A stretch of 36,453 nt of DNA from Prochloraceae cyanobacterium. GTDB lineage: Bacteria > Cyanobacteriota > Cyanobacteriia > Cyanobacteriales > JASJDA01. Shown piece by piece: positions 15,669 through 22,712 of the stretch. The stretch's first letter is position 1; each line of letters starts with the position of its first letter. Where the stretch lies: the NCBI GenBank assembly GCA_030065755.1, contig JASJDA010000026.1, positions 1-36,453 on the forward strand, read 5' to 3'. The notes below the pieces were generated by a model. That model made no database searches. It was not told the origin of the DNA and saw nothing but the letters and a program-made list of their open reading frames with translations. The position numbers and the translations under genes are program-made.

Positions 15669-17516
15669 CTAAGTTGTTCTGTTATTTAAAACTGTGATAA
15701 TTTCTTGCTTCAGTACAGATACCTGAGTTAAACATTGTTGCCAATTTGTATTATTCGCTTCCAACTCATTGACTTTAAAAGCAGACTCTTTAGCTGAGTA
15801 CCAATTAGCTTGCACTTGTTTGGTATGTTCAATAAGTTGTTGGTAGAGGTCGCGTAGATGATTTGAAGCATTTCGGCGATATCGATCCAACATCTTGTCA
15901 AAAGCTCGTTCTAACTCTTGAATCAACAAATCCTGTTGTTGTTTAATTGATTTTTGCAACCGTTGTTTTAAGAGGAATTTGATTCCTTCTGTTGCAGCAA
16001 CACCAACAATTACCAAAGGAATAGCCATTGCAGCACCTGTTGCAGTAATAGCAATGGCAGCTCCCTCAGCTGCTCCATAAGATAATAGAGGACTAGCCAT
16101 AAGTCCAGTAATACCAACAACTGCGCCAGTTGCTCCATTACCTGCCAAAGACCAGAAATGTTTAACATTAGCGAGTTGCACTTGACGTAGTTCTGGTTTA
16201 ATCTCTGTTTCATCTAAAGAAGATTTAACATTTTTCTTCGCTGACTTAATGGCAAAAATCTGTTTAACCTCTGTATAAAGCCACTCAGCATCACTATGAA
16301 AACTAGCCAAAATACTATCGTTAAACTTGCGGTCAAGAGCTGCTAATTGAATACGCAGATCGTTATTAAAGGTATTTTCCCACCATAACTTCAAATCCTC
16401 TTTTTCCTTTATTTGGTTGCCAAAGAATTGTAGTAATTCGGTCTTGGCTTGACTTAAATCTTGTCGCAGCTTTTGCTCATACTGCTGACGCCGATCGGTA
16501 AGTTCCAGCTCAATTCTGTCCCATTCCAGATCGGCTTGACTAATTTCTGCCTGTAATTGTTGTAACGCTTTCTCCCTTTCTATAGCACTCATTTGGATTG
16601 CGCGTAGGTTTATCTGGGAGAGTTCTTCTAACTGACTGAGACTATCAAAAATCTGTTGAGCTACTTTTTGACTGCGCCACGCGCGACGACTTTCGTGCCC
16701 TATCAATGTTTCAATATGCGATCGCACATTTTCTAACGCTTCATCGTCTGTTATGTGCTCCTCAAGAGGATGTAGAGGAACAACCGATATCTCAGAGGAA
16801 ATTTTGCTCACGCGAGTGCATATAGCACTAAATACAATGGCGCGTTTCTCATGGTCAATATTATCCAATTTGGAAACAACGACTAGAATACGAGGAATAT
16901 GCCGTCCAATAACTTCCTCTTCTAAAAATGCTGCTTCCGTTTGACTAAAAGGCAAAGTTGCACTGACAACTAACACAGCAGCGTCACATTGACCTAAAAA
17001 CTTAGAAATTAATGCAGAGCGATAGCTGCAAAGATCCCCGACACCAGGCGTATCAATCAGTTCAACATCAATATTTTTTAGCCAAGGATCGTTTAAAGTA
17101 AGCTGAACTTCTGCAGTAAATACCCGATCGTTTCCTATGGTATCAGTGGCTAAGAGATCCTTCCAGGAGGATTCTTCTAGGGAACGAATTTCTCGTCTAC
17201 CATTAGGGAAAAGAACTTTCAGGTGCTCGCTACCTCCCGAGACAATTGAGGTTAATGTCGCTGTGGTTGGCATTGTACTACCTGTAGGTAATAAATCCCG
17301 TTCCAGTAAGCGATTGAGCAATGTGCTTTTTCCTCGACAGAATTCTCCGACAAAAGCTAAGCTAAAACTTGGAGATCGCCAGTAATCAGATAACGCGCTT
17401 AGTTCTGTCGTGACATCACTAGATACAGATTTTGCTATTGCCAAAGAACCTCGCAGCCAAGAACCTATTCGATTGCTAAAATTCGGGCAATTCTCAGATA
17501 AGATCAACTTCTCCAT
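15669..17516 (-). CDS. Bacterial dynamin-like GTPase, first of a tandem pair
   Basis: A 615-residue dynamin-family protein: G1 GEFCRGKS at 57-64, switch threonines in STMPTTATLTSIV, G3 DTPG at 155-158, G4 SKLD at 215-218. A coiled-coil stalk follows (about 270-400). The paddle region near 445-510 is rich in Gly/Ala and hydrophobics (GATGAVVGITGLMASPLL and IAITATGAAMAIPLVIVGVA). It is only distantly similar to the downstream GTPase, so this is an old heteromeric pair rather than a recent duplication. Transcription runs from here into the second gene. A membrane-surveillance or defence role is suggested by the accessory-island setting but not shown. No phospholipid-binding accessory gene lies beside it. 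Confidence 0.87.
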   Translation of the reverse strand: MEKLILSENCPNFSNRIGSWLRGSLAIAKSVSSDVTTELSALSDYWRSPSFSLAFVGEFCRGKSTLLNRLLERDLLPTGSTMPTTATLTSIVSGGSEHLKVLFPNGRREIRSLEESSWKDLLATDTIGNDRVFTAEVQLTLNDPWLKNIDVELIDTPGVGDLCSYRSALISKFLGQCDAAVLVVSATLPFSQTEAAFLEEEVIGRHIPRILVVVSKLDNIDHEKRAIVFSAICTRVSKISSEISVVPLHPLEEHITDDEALENVRSHIETLIGHESRRAWRSQKVAQQIFDSLSQLEELSQINLRAIQMSAIEREKALQQLQAEISQADLEWDRIELELTDRRQQYEQKLRQDLSQAKTELLQFFGNQIKEKEDLKLWWENTFNNDLRIQLAALDRKFNDSILASFHSDAEWLYTEVKQIFAIKSAKKNVKSSLDETEIKPELRQVQLANVKHFWSLAGNGATGAVVGITGLMASPLLSYGAAEGAAIAITATGAAMAIPLVIVGVAATEGIKFLLKQRLQKSIKQQQDLLIQELERAFDKMLDRYRRNASNHLRDLYQQLIEHTKQVQANWYSAKESAFKVNELEANNTNWQQCLTQVSVLKQEIITVLNNRTT

Positions 17517-18241
17517 GTCCTTGATTTTTCCTTAAAACTCCACCAACGTGAAATTTGCAGTCAATCGTCAACATAACATCAAGCCTGGAATCTGTTGAGC
17601 AGCATGACGGCAATCAAAAGTGTTAAGCTAGAAACCTTACAAAGCATTTAAACCCCCATTTATGAACTCTTCTCAACTTCTACAAAGTGACCATAAAGAG
17701 TTTCGCAGATTCTTAGCAAATATTTACTAAATGAATGATGGGTTACGCTACTGCTGGCTTAGGTCTAGTTGTAGGACTTGGGGCTTTGTCCAGAAACAAG
17801 AAAAAAAGCGGGTCTTGGGGTTTGAGTAGCAACTGATACTGTTGATTAACTTAATATTGAAACTTGAAATCCGATAAATACGTTAGATAGCCAAACAATT
17901 TTATTGGCTTTGACCTCTCTTTCGTTAAGTTCGTCAACAGTATCACTTTTGGCGATCAGCGCTCGCCTTCTATTCTTACGATGTGTTTGGCAATGATGCC
18001 AGCGCCACAGTTGAGGTGAAGTAGCGATCGCGAAGCGCCTCTTCGAGGTCGGCGTAATAGAGTCAATCAAAGATTTTTCTTCAACCATCTTTCTTTTCGG
18101 TTGGGGACTCCCGCAAGCGCCCGATTAGGGTTAGCGGTGAAAGGAAAACCGAGCCTCCAATTGTGTTTAGAAAAACGACAAATAAATAAGTTGAAACCTT
18201 TACAAAATAAAGTTATCTCCTTTCTATAATGCTAGTAAATT
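17517..18241. other. Gene-poor stretch with relics
   Basis: No gene of normal size is convincing. It holds a small plus-strand hydrophobic open frame (17735-17836), the 26-bp repeat at 17917-17942, and a GC-rich dispersed repeat near 18020-18055 (AGCGATCGCGAAGCGCCTCT). A minus-strand open frame at 17846-18088 contains the TVDELNER segment also seen at 13.4 kb, but the rest looks like degenerate repeat sequence. Confidence 0.55.
17735..17836 (+). CDS. Possible small membrane peptide
   Basis: Thirty-three codons from ATG ATG: a hydrophobic stretch (YATAGLGLVVGLGAL) followed by a strongly basic end (SRNKKKSG). The hydrophobic-then-basic layout fits either a small membrane peptide or the tail of a decayed protein with a C-terminal sorting helix. 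No clear ribosome-binding site was seen. Confidence 0.25.
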   Translation: MMGYATAGLGLVVGLGALSRNKKKSGSWGLSSN

Positions 18242-18745
18242 TCATCTGTTTTTTTCATCAGCGTGTCTTCTTTGTGACAAAAATTCTTCTTCTGAAGTTC
18301 TCGATCGCTTTCGCAAAGACTTAACCACCTCGGAGAAATCAATCTGCTTGGTGCCTCCTTGCTCTGAGGAGACCTCAGAGCGGGCGCTCCGCTTTTTTCC
18401 AGGTAACCCTCTCCTTCGTTGCTCGATCGTTTCCTTCCAATCAGCGCGGGCTATGTGGTCTAGTGTGCGACAAATATCTGGAGTTAAGCGGCGATCGAGA
18501 CATCCAGATAGCAATTCAGTCTCAAAATAGTCGCTCTTGTAGCATCCATCATTTTGGCAAAGTGGCAATTTATCACGATCGAAATTAAAGTCAGGAATTA
18601 CAAGCTTAACTAAGGATGATTTGACAAGTCCGCTATCTTCGCAGCAGTAACAGTTCCACGATGGTGTCCAAATTTCTTTGTCCTCGATTTCTGAGGAGGA
18701 CCGCATGGGGAGGCGATCGAGTTTGGGAAGTTTTGGAATATCCAT
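18242..18745 (-). CDS. Cys-rich partner of HTH protein, copy 1
   Basis: The start chosen is the ATG at 18745, which overlaps the upstream stop (TAATG) and has GGAG before it; an upstream ATG would add three residues. The protein has a Pro/Leu-rich start (MDIPKLPKLDRLP), then KEIWTPSWNCYCCEDSG, then LVKLVIPDFNFDRDKLPLCQ with another Cys. The spaced Cys residues suggest a zinc knuckle. A helix with DWKETIEQRRRG and a basic end (SLRKRSRTSEEEFLSQRRHA) follow. It is clearly homologous to the protein at 34463-34909, with the same partner gene upstream. A DNA-binding or replication-accessory role is inferred from the conserved pairing. Confidence 0.65.
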   Translation of the reverse strand: MDIPKLPKLDRLPMRSSSEIEDKEIWTPSWNCYCCEDSGLVKSSLVKLVIPDFNFDRDKLPLCQNDGCYKSDYFETELLSGCLDRRLTPDICRTLDHIARADWKETIEQRRRGLPGKKRSARSEVSSEQGGTKQIDFSEVVKSLRKRSRTSEEEFLSQRRHADEKNR

Positions 18746-19620
18746 TAGCGCCACTCCTTCCAGATCTCGTTGTCTCTGACAAACTGAGACATTGCTAAGC
18801 GTATTGGCTTCTCTAGCTCAACCCCTTCAATCCCATCTATTCTGAACGTAGCCATCCCTTTGTATCTCATTACCTCCACGGCTTTTGACCAGTGAGGATG
18901 CTTAGTCCAATCTCGTGTGTTGTTTTCTTCTACCTGTACTACAGCGCGGAAGTTTTTATAAAATTCCTCCCACCTGCGATCGCTAGCCAGATAGTCATGC
19001 TTGCTAACAATGGGATTGCTGAAGTGTTTAGTCTTCTCCTCAACAAAAGCTAAAAATTTCTCTCTCTCATCAACTGGTAGATTTGCCCAAAATTCTCTGT
19101 AAGTTTCTTTAGTTGATTTTTTTGTTTTCTCTCTCTCCCGATCTGAGAGAGAGTTGAAAGAACTTTGATCGTCATCTGAAGAAGAATCTGGTGCCACGCT
19201 CGGTTTCCTAGTTTTACTGGGGTTTTCACGATCTGGATCGGCAGTTTTTTCGTAGTACGTTGCACTTTTTTCGTAGTCTGTTGGAGTTTCTCCGTCGCCT
19301 GTTGGAGTTTCTGCGGCGGTTGATGGAGTTTCTCCAACAGTACTCGTGTTCTCTTCGATGTACCCGTCAAGCTTAATTCCAGTACGGACAATATCGATTT
19401 TGAAGTGGGGAAAAGCTTCTTTAATTTTTCTAAAGCCTCGATAAAACTGATCTTTAGTTAGCTTCAGTTGCTGACAGATTTTGTCTGGGTCGGCGCTTAT
19501 TCTCCACCCCGCTTTAAATTTGATGCAGAAATAATCGTATAGCAAGCCTACACTGCTCATTAAACCTGCTTCATATTTAGCGATCGCTTTGTCTAGGGTT
19601 AATTGGTAAAATTGAGTCAT
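18745..19620 (-). CDS. Replication-type HTH protein, copy 1
   Basis: The start is set at 19620 by alignment with the homologue at 33551-34396 (both open with FYQLTL). The N-terminal domain (1-85) is helical with a winged-helix look: KYEAGLMSSVGLLYDYFCI, GWRISADPDKICQQLKLTKD, QFYRGFRKIK. A low-complexity linker with ETPT-like repeats (95-170) follows. A conserved C-terminal domain reads YREFWANLPVDEREKFLAFV, then EEKTKHFSNPIVSKHDYLA. Proteins of this kind occur on cyanobacterial plasmids and may be replication initiators or regulators; I recognise the pattern but cannot name a family. The linker is encoded by repeats such as GTTGGAGTTTCT. It is translationally coupled to the Cys-rich gene downstream. 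Confidence 0.65.
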   Translation of the reverse strand: MTQFYQLTLDKAIAKYEAGLMSSVGLLYDYFCIKFKAGWRISADPDKICQQLKLTKDQFYRGFRKIKEAFPHFKIDIVRTGIKLDGYIEENTSTVGETPSTAAETPTGDGETPTDYEKSATYYEKTADPDRENPSKTRKPSVAPDSSSDDDQSSFNSLSDREREKTKKSTKETYREFWANLPVDEREKFLAFVEEKTKHFSNPIVSKHDYLASDRRWEEFYKNFRAVVQVEENNTRDWTKHPHWSKAVEVMRYKGMATFRIDGIEGVELEKPIRLAMSQFVRDNEIWKEWR

Positions 19621-19700
19621 GATATTTCTTTTTGTTTTTCTGTTTTGGTACAGTGCTAAAGTCAAAGCGCCCGTGTCGAGCGCTCGTGGCGCTGTTTTGT

Positions 19701-20063
19701 TTAGTTATTAGTTGCTGGTAATTGTTTTTGGTTTTCAGCTAATCTGGCTGAATAGATCCGCGCCCTGCGGGATCCGCTACGCGGATCGCTATTACTTTCG
19801 AGAAAAGCTTTGAGAGTTTTAATTTGCTCTGGTTTGTTTGGAGTAGATGTAAATTCGACTGCATAATATGTTCCGTTATCGCTAGTGCGTGGCGACATAC
19901 TCGCAGTTACCAATTCAGTCCCGATCGTCTTTTTCTCGATCGTTTTCTTTCTCAGCAGTTCCAAGAAATTCGCGATCGACTCGGTTTTGAATAAAAGTGG
20001 ACTTCCTGGGAAATGAATTATTTTGCCGTCGTTCTCTGGTAAGTCAAAAGCGCTTGCAAACAT
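19701..20063 (-). CDS. Hypothetical protein with a dispersed repeat read in frame
   Basis: A 120-residue protein of unknown family. Residues 1-90 look like a compact alpha/beta domain (DGKIIHFPGSPLLFKTESIA, NGTYYAVEFTSTPNKPEQIK). Residues 91-103 (SDPRSGSRRARIY) come from a GC-rich foldback repeat at about 19758-19790 (CGCCCTGCGG, GATCCGCTACGCGGATC). That repeat appears to have inserted near the 3' end and kept the frame open. The start has AAAGGAAG upstream in a leader almost identical to that of the gene at 20149-20454, so the two are probably co-regulated. Confidence 0.55.
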   Translation of the reverse strand: MFASAFDLPENDGKIIHFPGSPLLFKTESIANFLELLRKKTIEKKTIGTELVTASMSPRTSDNGTYYAVEFTSTPNKPEQIKTLKAFLESNSDPRSGSRRARIYSARLAENQKQLPATNN

Positions 20064-20110
20064 TGTTTTCTTCCTTTGATGTATGTAGCGATGTTGATGT
20101 TAAATGCTTA
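20064..20110 (-). promoter_or_regulatory. Conserved leader, copy 1
   Basis: On the minus strand the leader reads CATCAACATCGCTACATACA then TCAAAGGAAGAAAACA and the ATG. The same arrangement precedes the gene at 20149-20454. AAAGGAA is the ribosome-binding site. Confidence 0.5.
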
Positions 20111-20148
20111 AATTCCCCTGCCAATAGACAGGGAAAAGTTTCTAGAAG

Positions 20149-20454
20149 TTATTTATTGAGAGTCTTTTTCTGTTCCTTAGTTGCAAGCAAATAGTACTCG
20201 TCTGTTTTTGGGTTAAAATAACCAGCAATGTAATACTCTTCTTCCAAAAAATCGGCGAAACACATGCGGGGAAAATGCTCGTCGATATAAGTCCCTTGAG
20301 CAATAACTGCTTGAATACCCTTAAAAGAAAGTTCCCCGCGATAGCTTTCCTTTATTTCTTTTGTGCATAGCACCACTCCAATTTCTTCGAGTTTCTCGAT
20401 CTCGTTGTAATGTACTAAATCTCTAGAAAATGTTTGACTTTCGATTATCACCAT
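20149..20454 (-). CDS. Hypothetical protein
   Basis: A 101-residue protein without recognised family. It reads as a small mixed domain: VIIESQTFSRDLVHYNEIEK, then GVVLCTKEIKESYRGELSFK, then a beta-hairpin end EYYIAGYFNPKTDEYYLLAT. The end suggests a solvent-exposed sheet. There are no membrane segments or catalytic motifs. It sits between two other small minus-strand genes with 70-90-base spacers and carries the conserved leader shared with the gene at 19701-20063. Small genes of this kind in mobile regions often encode inhibitors of host defences, but no evidence supports that here. Confidence 0.5.
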   Translation of the reverse strand: MVIIESQTFSRDLVHYNEIEKLEEIGVVLCTKEIKESYRGELSFKGIQAVIAQGTYIDEHFPRMCFADFLEEEYYIAGYFNPKTDEYYLLATKEQKKTLNK

Positions 20455-20500
20455 GATTTTTTTCCTTTGTTGTGTGTAGCGAGGTAATAAAAATGTTGAT
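20455..20500 (-). promoter_or_regulatory. Conserved leader, copy 2
   Basis: Minus strand: CATCAACATTTTTATTACCT, then CGCTACACACAACAAAGGAA and an A-rich run up to the ATG. It matches copy 1 at 20064-20110 in CATCAACAT, CGCTACAYACAWCAAAGGAA and the spacing to the start. Confidence 0.5.
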
Positions 20501-20534
20501 GCGCCCCGACACTTTTTATGCCGAGGCTCAAGAT

Positions 20535-20873
20535 CTATGCAGCTATAAAGCCAGTCGTGTAGTAGAGATACTCGTCGTCGTTAATTCCCCAGTGCTTAGT
20601 AAGCTCCTGATCGATTAACCAATCAAGTCCCCAAGTGTTGCCATCGGTTTGATACTCGATGTCGGGGATTACTATTTCTCTTTCAAAGTCTTTGAGATAT
20701 TCTGGAGTGTCGTTGACCCAGCAATCTTCGCAGCGGTATAGTATGAACAAAGTACTTAGATATCCCTGAACTTCGTGGGCAGCACAGCTCAGGTATACAA
20801 TCCCTGTTTCCTCGCACTCCAGGATTGACGGAGCGTGTAAAATGATATTAGGAACTTGCTCATGTTGACGCAT
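20535..20873 (-). CDS. Hypothetical protein
   Basis: The start is set at the ATG at 20873, which has AAGGAGA eight bases upstream; an ATG ten codons earlier lacks such a site. The 112-residue protein begins RQHEQVPNIILHAPSILECE. It has several Cys (ECEETG, YLSCAAHE, YRCEDCW), the last pair CEDC possibly binding metal. It ends WGLDWLIDQELTKHW then YLYYTTGFIAA. I do not recognise it. It is the first of three small minus-strand genes, and no promoter is obvious in the 170 bases upstream, which face the plus-strand gene at 21072. Confidence 0.5.
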   Translation of the reverse strand: MRQHEQVPNIILHAPSILECEETGIVYLSCAAHEVQGYLSTLFILYRCEDCWVNDTPEYLKDFEREIVIPDIEYQTDGNTWGLDWLIDQELTKHWGINDDEYLYYTTGFIAA

Positions 20874-21071
20874 GAGTTTAATCTCCTTATTTAATATTGA
20901 CAAAAGGCGATCGTTAGAGGTGAGATGCTAGTCGGTCGTCCTTTGTTTGTTTACATTCACTATTATAATATGGAATCCAAATTATAATCAAGTAGTTAAA
21001 ATAAAAAACTTGTGTGATATTTTAATTGGAGTCACTTGTTAAAATAGAGTAACAAAGCGGAGAATCAACAA

Positions 21072-21305
21072 ATGGCAGGTACGAAGTCAAGTGGTCGTCC
21101 AGGGGGCAATCCAAATATAAAAAAGCACGGATTTAAAACCGATCGTAAATATCCTTTAACTGAAAACATGACAATACGCTTCGATCGTCCTACAAAGGAT
21201 GCTTTAAAAGCTGGGAAATTACCAAATTGGCGAGAAATAGCTAGAGAAGCTGTTGAAAAAGCATTAGCAGAAGTAGAAGAAGAAGAAAATCTTAAGTCCG
21301 CGTGA
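21072..21305 (+). CDS. Small basic regulator-like protein
   Basis: A 77-residue protein opening AGTKSSGRPGGNPNIKKHGF, a flexible basic arm. A strand (ENMTIRFDRPTKDAL) and a helix (WREIAREAVEKALAEVEEEE) follow, in the order seen in short RHH-like DNA-binding proteins of cyanobacteria. CGGAGAA nine bases before the ATG is the likely ribosome-binding site. It heads a three-gene operon with a 3-base gap to the next gene. Regulation of its own operon is plausible. The upstream 160 bases are very AT-rich and probably hold the divergent promoters. Confidence 0.55.
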   Translation: MAGTKSSGRPGGNPNIKKHGFKTDRKYPLTENMTIRFDRPTKDALKAGKLPNWREIAREAVEKALAEVEEEENLKSA

Positions 21306-21308
21306 ATA

Positions 21309-21785
21309 ATGCACGAGAGTAGCGATCGGCTTGACGAGTTTCAACTCAACCCCAATGCTTTGAATATTGAATCTACGATGGCATTTACGGACGAGTGGAA
21401 CCTCGAACTAAAGAGAAGAAGTGAGCGCATAAACCCTGGGGATGTGGTGAGAATCAAAAGCAATAGGCTTTTGACCAACGAATGGGCGGTGGTAGATGGT
21501 GAAGATAATACAGAATCCACTTGTACTCTATTGACTAGAAAAGGAAAGCTAACAGGTTGTTTCAAAGCTCAGCTTGAGTTAATTGAGTTGAATGAAGAGC
21601 AAAAAGCCTCAGTTCACGAGTTGATGATGAGAATGCAATGCTTGTATAAAAAACTGCGAAAAATTCCAATAAATACGATAGGTAGCGGTGCTTTTCTTAA
21701 AGGGATTTCCGTTAAAGAATTCCCACAAAACTTGACCACTATAGAAGATTGCGGGTTGAGAGCGATCGAGAGTTTTGTTGATTGA
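21309..21785 (+). CDS. Hypothetical protein of HNH operon
   Basis: A 158-residue protein without recognised family. Residues 30-95 read like a small SH3-like or KOW-like barrel: RINPGDVVRIKSNRLLTNEW, AVVDGEDN, CTLLTRKGKLTGCFKAQLEL. A helix follows (NEEQKASVHELMMRMQCLYK), then a short C-terminal domain. It lies between the small regulator and the HNH gene. Its stop (TGA at 21783) overlaps the next start in TGATG, so the products are made together, which suggests it binds or controls the HNH protein. Confidence 0.5.
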   Translation: MHESSDRLDEFQLNPNALNIESTMAFTDEWNLELKRRSERINPGDVVRIKSNRLLTNEWAVVDGEDNTESTCTLLTRKGKLTGCFKAQLELIELNEEQKASVHELMMRMQCLYKKLRKIPINTIGSGAFLKGISVKEFPQNLTTIEDCGLRAIESFVD

Positions 21786-22081
21786 TGAGCCTAAATCGTT
21801 CTCGATATCCCGCCAACTGGAATGATTTGGCGCTGGCTATTAAAGAGGCTGCTAATTGGCGTTGTCGCAATTGTGGCAAACAATGCTTTAAACCAGGTGA
21901 GAAACCTGACAACTTAACTCGTGCAGAGTGGACAAGTTATACTCTGTGCGTCCATCATTCCAACTATAATCCTGAAGATAATAGACCAGAAAATCTTATT
22001 CCTTTATGCAATCCTTGCCACTTATCAAAGCATAGTGGTCGCAGAGGAAGCATAAGTCCTGGGCAATTATCTTTATGGTGA
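21785..22081 (+). CDS. HNH endonuclease-like protein
   Basis: A compact HNH domain: CRNCGKQC near residue 26-33 (zinc pair), LCVHHSNYNPEDNRPENLIP with the His-His and central Asn, then LCNPCHLSKH with the second zinc pair and last His. The whole protein is little more than the nuclease domain (98 residues from the ATG at 21785). The N-terminus RSRYPANWNDLALAIKEAAN is the usual lead-in helix. The stop-start overlap with the previous gene indicates coupling. HNH proteins of this size occur as plasmid- or phage-borne nucleases, or as parts of homing or defence units. No methylase is adjacent, so a restriction role is unlikely without a partner. Confidence 0.8.
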   Translation: MSLNRSRYPANWNDLALAIKEAANWRCRNCGKQCFKPGEKPDNLTRAEWTSYTLCVHHSNYNPEDNRPENLIPLCNPCHLSKHSGRRGSISPGQLSLW

Positions 22082-22093
22082 AAATACTAGCTA

Positions 22094-22705
22094 CTAGACT
22101 GCGCTTCCATCCATGCTTACCAATTTTTTCAATGTTTTTAAATCTAGAGAATCATCAACTTCTTTAAGAACTATTATTCCTTTCCCATACGTTAACGGAG
22201 CATAGTCGGTCATTTTATTACCTCGTTTTAACCAATTTTCAAGACCGTCGAGTACCCATAATGATTCGTAATTAATATAACTGTATTGACTTTTGTTTAT
22301 TAATTTAATACCTAGAGCGTACAATCGACGGTAAAGTTCTAATTGTTTAATCTTAAATCTATTTGCTAATTGATTGACAGGATAAATACAATATTCATCA
22401 AAAACAGCCCTAGACCAATCTTCTACCCATTCCATCTCTTCTCTGCAGTATTCTTCTTCTTTTCTGAGGCGAACTTCATAAACTTCTTTGTGACAAATAT
22501 CGCACTGAGAATTAATAAGTTGAGAATATTTAATTAGAGTTTTTCCCACATAAATATCTCCACCATAAATGCCTTTTAGTTTCCCCTTGCAATCATCGTC
22601 AAGACAGGGAATACTAAATTTATTTCCTACTTTTACTTTAGGTAATTTCATCTTTATTGGTTCGCTAATTTTGTTTGCGAACGAGACGCTTTCTCTAGTT
22701 AGCAT
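22094..22705 (-). CDS. Hypothetical Zn-binding protein downstream of NACHT gene
   Basis: The start is set at the ATG at 22705, seven bases past the NACHT stop; longer forms would overlap that gene. The 203-residue protein has four Cys in two pairs (IPCLDDDCKG and SQCDICHKEV) forming a likely zinc ribbon around a strand-rich segment (KLKGIYGGDIYVGKTLIKYS). A helical part follows (EEMEWVEDWSRAVFDEYCIY, NRFKIKQLELYRRLYALGIK) that may be a winged helix. The C-terminal KKLVSMDGSAV is repeated in a relic at 13148-13183, so the family had a second copy here. Being last in the NACHT/DUF4062 operon, it could be a DNA or nucleotide sensor, but I do not recognise it. Confidence 0.55.
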   Translation of the reverse strand: MLTRESVSFANKISEPIKMKLPKVKVGNKFSIPCLDDDCKGKLKGIYGGDIYVGKTLIKYSQLINSQCDICHKEVYEVRLRKEEEYCREEMEWVEDWSRAVFDEYCIYPVNQLANRFKIKQLELYRRLYALGIKLINKSQYSYINYESLWVLDGLENWLKRGNKMTDYAPLTYGKGIIVLKEVDDSLDLKTLKKLVSMDGSAV

Positions 22706-22712
22706 CGGAATA

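Noticed and set aside
17846..18088. Minus-strand 80-codon frame containing TVDELNER
   Set aside because: Apart from the 26-bp shared repeat, it is made of degenerate repeat DNA. I kept it as a relic region, not a gene.
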